This document shows, in pieces, positions 1 through 5,170 of a DNA stretch of 6,511 nucleotides (positions within the stretch are counted from its first letter, which is position 1; each line of letters starts with the position of its first letter). The DNA comes from RFQD01 sp049314515 (GTDB lineage Bacteria > Actinomycetota > Actinomycetes > Actinomycetales > Microbacteriaceae), in assembly GCA_049314515.1 (NCBI GenBank), contig JBMOEY010000078.1, positions 1-6,511 of the forward strand. Reading direction: 5' to 3'. The translations under genes and the position numbers were made by a program. The notes under the pieces are model-generated. The model did not search any database. It saw only the letters and a program-made list of their open reading frames with translations, and was not told the DNA's origin.

Positions 1-45
1 GCGCAGTCTGGTCAGCATGTCTGCGACCGGATCTGTCATTGTCAT
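1..45 (-). CDS. rpsH: 30S ribosomal protein S8, N-terminal 15 codons only
   Basis: The first 15 codons read MTMTDPVADMLTRLR, which matches the conserved start of bacterial S8 (D-P-x-A-D-M/F-L-T-R-x-R); the gene then runs off the left edge. S8 binds helix 21 of 16S rRNA in the 30S body, is needed early in assembly, and in E. coli is the translational repressor of the spc operon. The ATG at 45-43 is preferred because actinobacterial S8 usually begins M-T-M-T-D-P; the second ATG at 39-37 is an alternative. The ribosome binding site is weak: upstream is a purine stretch, AGAAAGAAAAACACAT, with no GGAG or AGGA core at normal distance, unlike the other genes here. It follows rplE after a 102-nt gap, the longest in the window, with no S14 gene between them. 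Confidence 0.9.
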   Translation of the reverse strand, partial: MTMTDPVADMLTRLR

Positions 46-147
46 ATGTGTTTTTCTTTCTGTCACCAGGTTTCGCGTGCTTTACAAGGCCAGCGACCTG
101 TGGTGGTTCACGAAGCGCGAGCTGCGTTCGTGTGGATCAAGAACGAG
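46..147 (-). other. rplE-rpsH intergenic region (102 nt), no S14 gene
   Basis: This is the only gap longer than 32 nt in the window. All three minus-strand frames lack any S14-like peptide, and the space is too short for even the 61-residue zinc-type S14. It holds an imperfect hairpin (109-132) and, next to rpsH, a purine-rich stretch (50-60) in place of a clear Shine-Dalgarno core. I see no convincing sigma-70-type -35/-10 pair and no U-tract. It is probably untranslated spacer inside the polycistronic mRNA; a control role is only inference. Confidence 0.6.
109..132 (-). other. Imperfect RNA hairpin between rplE and rpsH
   Basis: On the transcribed strand CACGAACGC (132-124) pairs with GCG-C-TTCGTG (118-109), giving nine base pairs with one bulged C at 115 and the loop AGCTC (123-119). 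What follows is AACCACCACAGG, so no U-run is present and it does not look like an intrinsic terminator. It starts 15 nt beyond the rplE stop codon. It could protect or process the mRNA, or be a control element before the S8 gene; it could also be chance in GC-rich DNA. Confidence 0.45.
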
Positions 148-723
148 CTAGCTCGTCTTGAAAGGGAAGCCGAGTTCGCGAAGCAGCGTACGACCCTGCT
201 CATCGTTCTTGGCGGTGGTCACGACCGTGATGTCCATACCGCGGACGCGATCGATCTTGTCCTGGTCAATCTCGTGAAACATGGACTGTTCCGTGAGGCC
301 GAAGGTGTAGTTTCCGTTTCCGTCAAACTGGCGGTCGGAAAGACCACGGAAGTCACGAATACGAGGAAGGGCGAGAGACAGCAGTCGGTCTAGGAACTCC
401 CACATGCGATCCCCGCGCAGCGTGACGTGGCAACCAATGGGCTGTCCTTCACGAAGCTTGAACTGGGCAATCGACTTGCGTGCCTTCGTGACCTGAGGCT
501 TCTGACCCGTGATTTTGGTCATGTCGGCGATAGCGCCATCAATGACCTTGCTGTCACGAGCGGCCTCGCCGACACCCATGTTCACGACAATCTTCGTGAG
601 CGTGGGAATCTCGTGCACGTTTGAAAGCCCGAGCTCGGTGGCCAGTTTCTTCTGGATCTCGGCACGGTACTTCTGCTTGAGACGCGGCTGGATTTTGCCA
701 GCAGCAACGGCAGTGTTTGTCAT
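148..723 (-). CDS. rplE: 50S ribosomal protein L5
   Basis: L5 binds 5S rRNA in the central protuberance of the 50S subunit and contacts P-site tRNA through a flexible loop. The 191-residue product is of normal actinobacterial length. The family signature lies at about residues 68-86 (ITGQKPQVTKARKSIA), followed by the conserved block LREGQPIGCHVTLRG (90-104), RDFRGLS (123-129), NYTFGLTEQ (138-146) and the C-terminal LGFPFK (184-189). The start overlaps the rplX stop as TAATG (725-721), and a Shine-Dalgarno AAGGA lies 7 nt upstream, inside the last rplX codons, so coupled translation is likely. The stop is TAG. The N-terminal 10 residues, rich in Ala and Thr, vary in the family. Identity is certain. 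Confidence 0.98.
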   Translation of the reverse strand: MTNTAVAAGKIQPRLKQKYRAEIQKKLATELGLSNVHEIPTLTKIVVNMGVGEAARDSKVIDGAIADMTKITGQKPQVTKARKSIAQFKLREGQPIGCHVTLRGDRMWEFLDRLLSLALPRIRDFRGLSDRQFDGNGNYTFGLTEQSMFHEIDQDKIDRVRGMDITVVTTAKNDEQGRTLLRELGFPFKTS

Positions 724-1082
724 TACAGGTCCTTACCTGACTTCTTGGCGTAACGAACGCGAACCTGCTTGGTTACGCCGTCCTTGGTCACGGTCTCGAC
801 TCGGTGGCCGACACGCGTGGGCTTCTTGGTGCTGGGGTCAACCACAGCCACGTTCGAAATGTGGATGGGCGCCTCAACCGTTTCGATGCCACCGGTCTTG
901 GTACCACGCTGGCTTTGGCCAACGCGCACGTGCTTGGTGACGTAGTTGATTCCCTCAACGATGACACGGTTCTGCTCGACGAGGACGTCGATGACCTTGC
1001 CCTGCTTGCCACGGTCTCCACCGCGAGCCTGAGTGCGTCCGGTGATGACCTGAACGAGGTCACCCTTCTTGATCTTGGCCAT
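723..1082 (-). CDS. rplX: 50S ribosomal protein L24, KOW-domain protein
   Basis: L24 is one of the two assembly-initiating proteins of the 50S subunit; it binds the 5' region of 23S rRNA and lies near the tunnel exit. The KOW motif is at about residues 4-31: KKGDLVQVITG, then GKQGKV. Within its loop there are about seven extra residues (16-22, RTQARGG) compared with the usual G-[KR]-[DN]-K-G spacing. Further conserved blocks are VEGINYVTKH (42-51) and GGIETVEAPIHISNVAVVDP (64-83). The 119-residue length exceeds the common 102-105 because of this insertion and a basic tail, VRVRYAKKSGKDL. The start is two nt after the rplN TAG; its strong site GGAGGT sits inside the rplN coding end, about 9 nt upstream. 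The stop overlaps the rplE start. Confidence 0.97.
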   Translation of the reverse strand: MAKIKKGDLVQVITGRTQARGGDRGKQGKVIDVLVEQNRVIVEGINYVTKHVRVGQSQRGTKTGGIETVEAPIHISNVAVVDPSTKKPTRVGHRVETVTKDGVTKQVRVRYAKKSGKDL

Positions 1083-1084
1083 GA

Positions 1085-1453
1085 CTAAATAACCTCCGGG
1101 GCCAGGGACACGATCTTCATGAACTTCTTGTCGCGAAGTTCACGACCGACCGGTCCGAAGATGCGCGTTCCACGAGGGTCGCCGTCGTTCTTCAGAATGA
1201 CAGCGGCGTTCTCGTCGAACTTGATGTAGGAACCATCGGCACGGCGCGTGTTCTTCTTCGTGCGAACGATGACTGCCTTGACGACGTCACCCTTCTTCAC
1301 GTTTCCACCGGGGATCGCGTCTTTGACGGTCGCAACGATGACATCACCGAGTCCCGCGTAACGGCGGCCGGAGCCTCCGAGTACACGAATCGTGAGGAGC
1401 TCCTTGGCGCCGGTGTTATCGGCAACCTTGAGTCGTGATTCTTGCTGAAGCAT
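1085..1453 (-). CDS. rplN: 50S ribosomal protein L14
   Basis: L14 binds 23S rRNA on the interface side of the 50S subunit, forms bridge B8 with 16S rRNA, and is the docking site of the silencing factor RsfS. The product is 122 residues, the exact family length. It begins MLQQESRLKVADNTGAKE, and the family signature covers about residues 60-87 (AVIVRT, DGSYIKFDENAAVIL); the end RGTRIFGPVGRELR (94-107) is also typical. This is the first gene of the spc operon in the classical E. coli layout. Here it follows rpsQ by only 32 nt, with a good ribosome binding site AAGAGGT about 10 nt upstream of ATG and a hairpin immediately before that. It ends with TAG two nt before rplX. Confidence 0.98.
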   Translation of the reverse strand: MLQQESRLKVADNTGAKELLTIRVLGGSGRRYAGLGDVIVATVKDAIPGGNVKKGDVVKAVIVRTKKNTRRADGSYIKFDENAAVILKNDGDPRGTRIFGPVGRELRDKKFMKIVSLAPEVI

Positions 1454-1471
1454 TTTCTCTTACCTCTTACG

Positions 1472-1491
1472 AAGCAGCCCGGGGGCTACTT
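1472..1491 (-). other. Hairpin over the rpsQ stop codon, before rplN
   Basis: The transcribed strand reads AAGTAGCCC-CC-GGGCTGCTT from 1491 to 1472. The arms pair over nine positions with one G-U pair; since a two-base loop is too tight, eight pairs with the tetraloop CCCG are realistic. The left arm holds the last Lys codon and the TAG stop of rpsQ. Right after it come CGTAAGAGGT and the rplN start, not a U-run, so this is not a standard intrinsic terminator. It sits exactly at the S10/spc boundary. It may set mRNA processing, stability or the relative expression of the two parts; function is inferred only. Confidence 0.5.
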
Positions 1492-1782
1492 GGCCTTCTC
1501 GACGATTTCGACCAGACGCCAGCGCTTTGAGGCGCTCAACGGACGGGTCTCGCTGATCACAACAAGGTCGCCGGTCCCGGCGGTGTTCAGCTCATCGTGA
1601 GCCTTCACCTTCGAGCTGCGGCGCATGACCTTGCCATACAGGGGGTGCTTCACGCGGTCTTCAACCTCAACGACGATGGTCTTGTCCATCTTGTCGCTGG
1701 TGACGTATCCGCGACGAACCTTGCGGTATCCGCGAACAACCGCTTCGGCCTTGTCGGCCTTCTTTGCAGTGGTCTCAGCCAT
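1486..1782 (-). CDS. rpsQ: 30S ribosomal protein S17
   Basis: S17 is a primary binder of the 5' domain of 16S rRNA and acts early in 30S assembly. The OB-fold core starts around residue 20 (YRKVRRGYVTSDKMDKTIVV), followed by KHPLYGK (45-51), and the family signature GDLVVISETRPLSASKRW is at 71-88. With 98 residues it is longer than the roughly 84 of E. coli, because of an N-terminal charged extension of about 18 residues (MAETTAKKADKAEAVVRG), a pattern frequent in actinobacteria. The ATG overlaps the rpmC stop as TAATG; the nearest site, GGAAGAG, lies in the Glu/Thr codons that end rpmC. It is the last gene of the classical S10 operon and stops with TAG inside a hairpin. Confidence 0.97.
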   Translation of the reverse strand: MAETTAKKADKAEAVVRGYRKVRRGYVTSDKMDKTIVVEVEDRVKHPLYGKVMRRSSKVKAHDELNTAGTGDLVVISETRPLSASKRWRLVEIVEKAK

Positions 1783-2102
1783 TATTCGGTCTCTTCCGTG
1801 GTTTCGGTGGTTTCGACCGCGTCAGCAGCCTTCTTCGGTGCGGCCTTTGCCTTCGGGTCTGCCTTAGCAGTCACAACCGGCGTGGCACGGATGCCGAGCT
1901 CCCGCTCGCGCAACACCGTGTAGATGCGCGCAATGTCGCGCTTCACGGCACGCACGCGACCGTGGCTCTCGAGCTGCCCCGTAGCCGACTGGAAGCGCAG
2001 GTTGAACAGCTCTTCCTTCGCGCGACGGAGCTCTTCGATGAGGCGCTCGTTGTCGAACGTGTCGAGGTCGACGGGCTTGAGTTCTTTCGATCCGATCGCC
2101 AT
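1782..2102 (-). CDS. rpmC: 50S ribosomal protein L29 with long C-terminal tail
   Basis: L29 sits next to L23 at the exit of the peptide tunnel. The normal two-helix hairpin is at about residues 8-70: LDTFDNERLIEELRRAKEEL, NLRFQSATGQLESHGRVR, then AVKRDIARIYTVLRERE. Beyond residue 71 there is a tail of about 35 residues that the common 60-78 residue forms lack: first Ala/Lys/Pro-rich (about 77-93), then acidic and repetitive (VETTETTEETE, 96-106). The tail is likely disordered, and it is probably lineage-typical, though this is from memory. The gene overlaps rplP (TAATG, with AGGAGG ten nt upstream inside the rplP end) and rpsQ (TAATG). The frame stays open through the tail with no sign of a frameshift. 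Confidence 0.95.
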   Translation of the reverse strand: MAIGSKELKPVDLDTFDNERLIEELRRAKEELFNLRFQSATGQLESHGRVRAVKRDIARIYTVLRERELGIRATPVVTAKADPKAKAAPKKAADAVETTETTEETE

Positions 2103-2521
2103 TATGCGTCGCCCTCCTCGCGCTTGATGATGCGTGCCTTGAGAGGCAACTTGTGAATCGCGCGCATCATGGCTTCGCGCGCGATCGTCTCATTCACGCC
2201 GCTGAGCTCGAAGAGCACACGACCTGGCTTGACGTTGGCGACCCACCATTCCGGTGAACCCTTACCCGAACCCATGCGGGTTTCAGCAGGCTTCTTGGTC
2301 AGCGGGCGGTCGGGGTAGATGTTAATCCACACCTTTCCACCACGCTTGATGTGACGTGTCATGGCGATACGAGCGGACTCGATCTGACGGTTCGTCACGT
2401 AAGCAGGCGTCAACGCCTGAATTCCGAATTCACCGAAGCTCACCTTCGTGCCACCAGTGGCTGCGCCACTCCGGCCGGGGTGGTGCTGCTTGCGGTGCTT
2501 TACTCGACGTGGGATCAACAT
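2102..2521 (-). CDS. rplP: 50S ribosomal protein L16
   Basis: L16 organises the A-site region of the 50S subunit, touching 23S rRNA near the elbow of tRNA. The 139-residue product has the normal family length (136-140). It begins MLIPRRVKHRKQHHPGRSG; the first family signature is at about 59-70 (KRGGKVWINIYP) and the second, RMGSGKGSPEWW, at 82-93. Arg82 corresponds to the arginine that is hydroxylated in E. coli L16; whether that occurs here cannot be seen. The C-terminal part KLPLKARIIKRE is typical. The ATG lies two nt after the rpsC TAA, with GAGG about 7 nt upstream inside the rpsC end. The final codons of this gene contain AGGAGG, the probable ribosome binding site of rpmC. Confidence 0.98.
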   Translation of the reverse strand: MLIPRRVKHRKQHHPGRSGAATGGTKVSFGEFGIQALTPAYVTNRQIESARIAMTRHIKRGGKVWINIYPDRPLTKKPAETRMGSGKGSPEWWVANVKPGRVLFELSGVNETIAREAMMRAIHKLPLKARIIKREEGDA

Positions 2522-2523
2522 GG

Positions 2524-3285
2524 TTATGCCTCAACTCCTGCTGCCACCGGCGCCTCGGACCGTGGGCCCGAGTTGCGGCGTGGGCCGCGGTCGCCGCGCT
2601 CATTGCGTTGAGGCTTCATGTTTGCCTGCTCGCGAGCGAGTTCTTTATTGGTGATATCACCCTTGTAGATCCAGACCTTCACACCGATGCGGCCGAAGGT
2701 GGTCTTTGCCTCGTAGAAGCCGTAGTCGATGTTCGAGCGAAGCGTGTGCAGTGGCACGCGACCTTCGCGGTAGAACTCCGAGCGGCTCATTTCGGCGCCG
2801 CCGAGGCGGCCGGAGACCTGAATACGGACACCCTTGGCGCCCGCGCGCTGTGCACCCTGCATGCCCTTACGCATCGCGCGGCGGAAAGCCACACGAGCGG
2901 AGAGCTGCTCGGCGATGCCCTGGGCAACCAGCTGAGCCTCAGCCTCGGGGTTTTTCACCTCGAGGATGTTCAGCTGAACAGTCTTTGCCGTGAGCTTTTC
3001 GAGGTCGGCACGGATGCGCTCAGCCTCAGAACCACGGCGACCGATGACGATACCGGGGCGTGCCGTGAAGATGTCGACGCGAACGCGGTCACGCGTGCGC
3101 TCGATCTCAATGCGGGCAACACCGGCACGGTCGAGGGTTTCACTGAGCATCTTGCGGATGCGCACATCCTCGGCCACGAAGTCAGAGTAACGCTGACCCT
3201 TCGTCGTGCTGTCAGAGAACCAACGCGAGATGTGGTCGGTCGTGATGCCCAGGCGGAAGCCGTACGGGTTTACTTTCTGGCCCAT
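2524..3285 (-). CDS. rpsC: 30S ribosomal protein S3
   Basis: S3 lies in the 30S head at the mRNA entry channel and contributes to mRNA unwinding. It begins MGQKVNPYGFRLGI, the family start. A type 2 KH domain covers about residues 38-107, with the GxxG loop as GRRG at 82-85, and the C-terminal S3 domain runs from about 120 to 206. The basic residues linked to helicase action in E. coli (R131, R132, K135) correspond to R135, R136 and R139 here. The tail after residue 218 is basic and low in complexity (Arg, Gly, Asn, then Ala-rich) and probably disordered, giving 253 residues against 233 in E. coli. The ATG overlaps the rplV stop by one base, with a near-perfect AAGGAGG 7 nt upstream. Confidence 0.98.
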   Translation of the reverse strand: MGQKVNPYGFRLGITTDHISRWFSDSTTKGQRYSDFVAEDVRIRKMLSETLDRAGVARIEIERTRDRVRVDIFTARPGIVIGRRGSEAERIRADLEKLTAKTVQLNILEVKNPEAEAQLVAQGIAEQLSARVAFRRAMRKGMQGAQRAGAKGVRIQVSGRLGGAEMSRSEFYREGRVPLHTLRSNIDYGFYEAKTTFGRIGVKVWIYKGDITNKELAREQANMKPQRNERGDRGPRRNSGPRSEAPVAAGVEA

Positions 3286-3683
3286 TACTTGGCCTCCTTC
3301 TTCGCGGCCGGAGCACCCTTGGTCACGAGCTGATCGGGCGTGGAAAGCACGATCGTGATGTGACTGGTGCGCTTGAGAATCTTGAATGCACGGCCCTGAG
3401 CACGCGGACGGAACCGCTTCAGGGTGGCACCCTCGTCGACAAAGGCCTGCGATACATACAGGTCTTGCTCGGCCAAGAACTCATTCGCTGAGTCTGCCTT
3501 GACTCGAGCGTTGGCCATAGCCGATGCAACGAGCTTGTAGACGGGCTCGCTCGCGTCTTGCGGCGCGAACTTGAGAATGGCCAGGGCTTCGATTGCCTGC
3601 TTCCCGCGGATCATGTTGACGACGCGACGGGCCTTCATCGGGGTAACGCGGATGTGACGCACGCGTGCGACTGACTCCACCAT
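3285..3683 (-). CDS. rplV: 50S ribosomal protein L22
   Basis: L22 binds all domains of 23S rRNA, and its long beta-hairpin lines the exit tunnel opposite L4, near the macrolide site. The core begins with ARVRHIRVTPMKARRVVNMIRG (6-27); the hairpin covers about 80-105 (VDEGATLKRFRPRAQGRA), followed by the family signature ending KRTSHITIVL. No deletion or duplication of the hairpin of the type known in macrolide-resistant mutants is apparent. The 132-residue length includes a short Ala/Lys tail (PAAKKEAK) whose codons hold the ribosome binding site of rpsC. The start lies 27 nt after rpsS, with GAGAGGT about 7 nt upstream. It ends with TAA overlapping the rpsC ATG. Confidence 0.98.
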   Translation of the reverse strand: MVESVARVRHIRVTPMKARRVVNMIRGKQAIEALAILKFAPQDASEPVYKLVASAMANARVKADSANEFLAEQDLYVSQAFVDEGATLKRFRPRAQGRAFKILKRTSHITIVLSTPDQLVTKGAPAAKKEAK

Positions 3684-3710
3684 TTCTTTACCTCTCTTCT
3701 CGCCCCCGGG

Positions 3711-3992
3711 TTAGCGGCGGCGACCCTTCTTGTCGTCCTTCACGTGACCACGGAAGGTGCGGGTGGGGGCGAATTCGCCCAGCTTGTGTCCGACCATGGT
3801 TTCGGTGACGAACACGGGGATGTGCTTGCGACCGTCGTGCACTGCGATGGTGTGTCCCAGCATGGCGGGGATGATCATCGAGCGACGTGACCAGGTCTTG
3901 ATCACATTCTTGGTGTTGGCTTCGTTCTGCTTGACGACCTTCTGAAGCAGGTGCTCGTCAACGAAGGGGCCTTTTTTGAGACTACGTGGCAT
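3711..3992 (-). CDS. rpsS: 30S ribosomal protein S19
   Basis: S19 sits at the top of the 30S head, binds 16S rRNA with S13, and takes part in bridges to the 50S subunit. The 93 residues match the usual length (92-93). It starts MPRSLKKGPFVDEHLL and has TWSRRSMIIPAMLGHTIAVH (33-52); the family signature extends from DGRKHIPVFVTETMVGHKLGEFAPT at 53-77 and is followed by TRTFRGH (77-83). The C-terminus is basic (KKGRRR). The start is 12 nt after the rplB stop, with AGGAA about 7 nt upstream. A 27-nt gap with a CCCGGGGG stretch separates it from rplV; I see no terminator in that gap. Confidence 0.98.
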   Translation of the reverse strand: MPRSLKKGPFVDEHLLQKVVKQNEANTKNVIKTWSRRSMIIPAMLGHTIAVHDGRKHIPVFVTETMVGHKLGEFAPTRTFRGHVKDDKKGRRR

Positions 3993-4004
3993 CTTCTATT
4001 CCTA

Positions 4005-4841
4005 CTAACGCTTCTTGCCGGTCGTACGGCGGCGGACGATGAGCTTGTCGCTTTCGCGGTTTGCGTGGCGCGTGCGGCCTTCTTTCTTACCCCACGGGCT
4101 AACCGGGTGACGACCACCGGAGGTCTTACCCTCACCACCACCGTGCGGGTGGTCAACCGGGTTCATCGCGACACCACGGACGGTCGGGCGAACACCCTTC
4201 CAGCGCATACGGCCGGCCTTACCCCAGTTGATGTTGGATTGCTCGGCGTTGCCGACCTCACCGATCGTGGCGCGGCAACGCGCATCCACGTTACGGATTT
4301 CACCAGAGGGCATACGCAGCTGAGCGTAGGGGCCATCTTTAGCGACGAGGCGAACCGAGGTTCCGGCGGATCGAGCGATCTTTGCGCCTCCACCCGGCTT
4401 CAACTCGATCGCGTGCACAACGGTACCCGTGGGGATGTTGCGCAGCGGAAGGTTGTTGCCGGGCTTGATGTCAGCTCCAGCGCCCGACTCGATGACGTCG
4501 CCCTGCGAAAGCTTGTTGGGGGCGAGGATGTAACGCTTCGTGCCATCTGCGAAGTGCAGGAGCGCGATGCGTGCGGTGCGGTTGGGGTCGTACTCAATGT
4601 GAGCGACCTTGGCGAGCACGCCATCTTTGTCGTTGCGACGGAAGTCGATGATGCGGTACTGGCGCTTGTGGCCACCACCGATGTGACGCGTCGTGATGCG
4701 ACCCTGGTTGTTACGACCACCCGTTTTGGGCAGCGGACGCAACAGGGACTTCTCGGGCGTCGAACGCGTGATCTCCGCGAAGTCGGCGACGGATGAACCG
4801 CGGCGACCGGGCGTAGTCGGCTTGTATTTACGAATTGCCAT
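4005..4841 (-). CDS. rplB: 50S ribosomal protein L2
   Basis: L2 is among the most conserved 50S proteins; it is needed for subunit association and peptidyl transferase activity. The 278-residue product has normal length. Visible are the N-terminal OB region with RHIGGGHKRQYRIIDFRR (52-69), the SH3-like part with EGNxxPLRNIPTGT-type sequence (here PGNNLPLRNIPTGT, 127-140), the family signature PTVRGVAMNPVD (219-230), and HPHGGGEGK (231-239). His231 corresponds to the critical His229 of E. coli. The tail is basic (RRRTTGKKR). The ATG is 29 nt after rplW, with AAGGA about 7 nt upstream. The stop is TAG and is followed at once by a second in-frame TAG. Confidence 0.98.
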   Translation of the reverse strand: MAIRKYKPTTPGRRGSSVADFAEITRSTPEKSLLRPLPKTGGRNNQGRITTRHIGGGHKRQYRIIDFRRNDKDGVLAKVAHIEYDPNRTARIALLHFADGTKRYILAPNKLSQGDVIESGAGADIKPGNNLPLRNIPTGTVVHAIELKPGGGAKIARSAGTSVRLVAKDGPYAQLRMPSGEIRNVDARCRATIGEVGNAEQSNINWGKAGRMRWKGVRPTVRGVAMNPVDHPHGGGEGKTSGGRHPVSPWGKKEGRTRHANRESDKLIVRRRTTGKKR

Positions 4842-4870
4842 TGCTTTTCCTTGAGTTCTCTGGACGTCTC

Positions 4871-5170
4871 TTAGCCAACGGCCGTGAAGATGTCGATGGA
4901 ACCGGACTTGAGGGTGACGATCGCGCGCTTGGTGTCCTTGCGCTTTCCGATGCCGAACTTGGTGCGCTGCTTCTTGCCAGTGCGGTTCAGCGTGTTGATC
5001 GATGCGACCTCGACCTTGAAGATCTTCTCGATAGCGAGCTTGATCTCGGTCTTGTTCGAGCGCGGGTCAACGAGGAACGTGTACTTGCCCTCGTCAATCA
5101 GGCTGTAGCTCTTCTCAGAGACGACCGGAGCGATGATCACGTCGCGTGGGTCTTTGTTGGTCTCGGTCAT
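4871..5170 (-). CDS. rplW: 50S ribosomal protein L23
   Basis: L23 surrounds the peptide tunnel exit and is the docking site for trigger factor, SRP and the translocon. The 99 residues contain DVIIAPVVSEKSYSL (10-24), where Glu19 matches E. coli Glu18 that binds trigger factor; NKTEIKLAIEKIFKV (39-53); and the family signature KRAIVTLKSGSIDIF (81-95). The length is typical of bacterial L23. The start overlaps the rplD stop in an ATGA arrangement (5170-5167), with GAGGT 6 nt upstream inside rplD, so translation is probably coupled. It ends with TAA, 29 nt before rplB. Confidence 0.97.
   Translation of the reverse strand: MTETNKDPRDVIIAPVVSEKSYSLIDEGKYTFLVDPRSNKTEIKLAIEKIFKVEVASINTLNRTGKKQRTKFGIGKRKDTKRAIVTLKSGSIDIFTAVG

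Noticed and set aside
109..132. The hairpin as an intrinsic terminator after rplE
   Set aside because: No U-tract follows the stem; the next bases are AACCACCACAGG, and the operon continues directly into rpsH.
46..147. A promoter in the rplE-rpsH gap
   Set aside because: Candidate hexamers such as TTGATC or TTGTAA have no partner at proper spacing, so a promoter cannot be supported by reading.
82..150. Readthrough extension of rplE (21 further codons to a TAA at 84-82)
   Set aside because: The rplE end LGFPFKTS is already the normal L5 terminus, and the extension resembles no known L5 sequence.
1782..1892. A frameshift or fusion at the 3' end of rpmC explaining the long tail
   Set aside because: The frame runs cleanly to a TAATG overlap with rpsQ, and the tail has plausible codon use; no trace of another gene is visible.
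2356..3333. A 325-codon open frame on the plus strand, antisense to rpsC
   Set aside because: It lies opposite the certain S3 gene, has no recognisable family motifs or ribosome binding context, and long antisense frames are common in GC-rich genes with strong codon bias.
3951..4796. A 281-codon open frame on the plus strand, antisense to rplB
   Set aside because: It mirrors the L2 gene, and its Val/Thr/Ala/Leu-rich, low-complexity composition is typical of a reverse-complement shadow.
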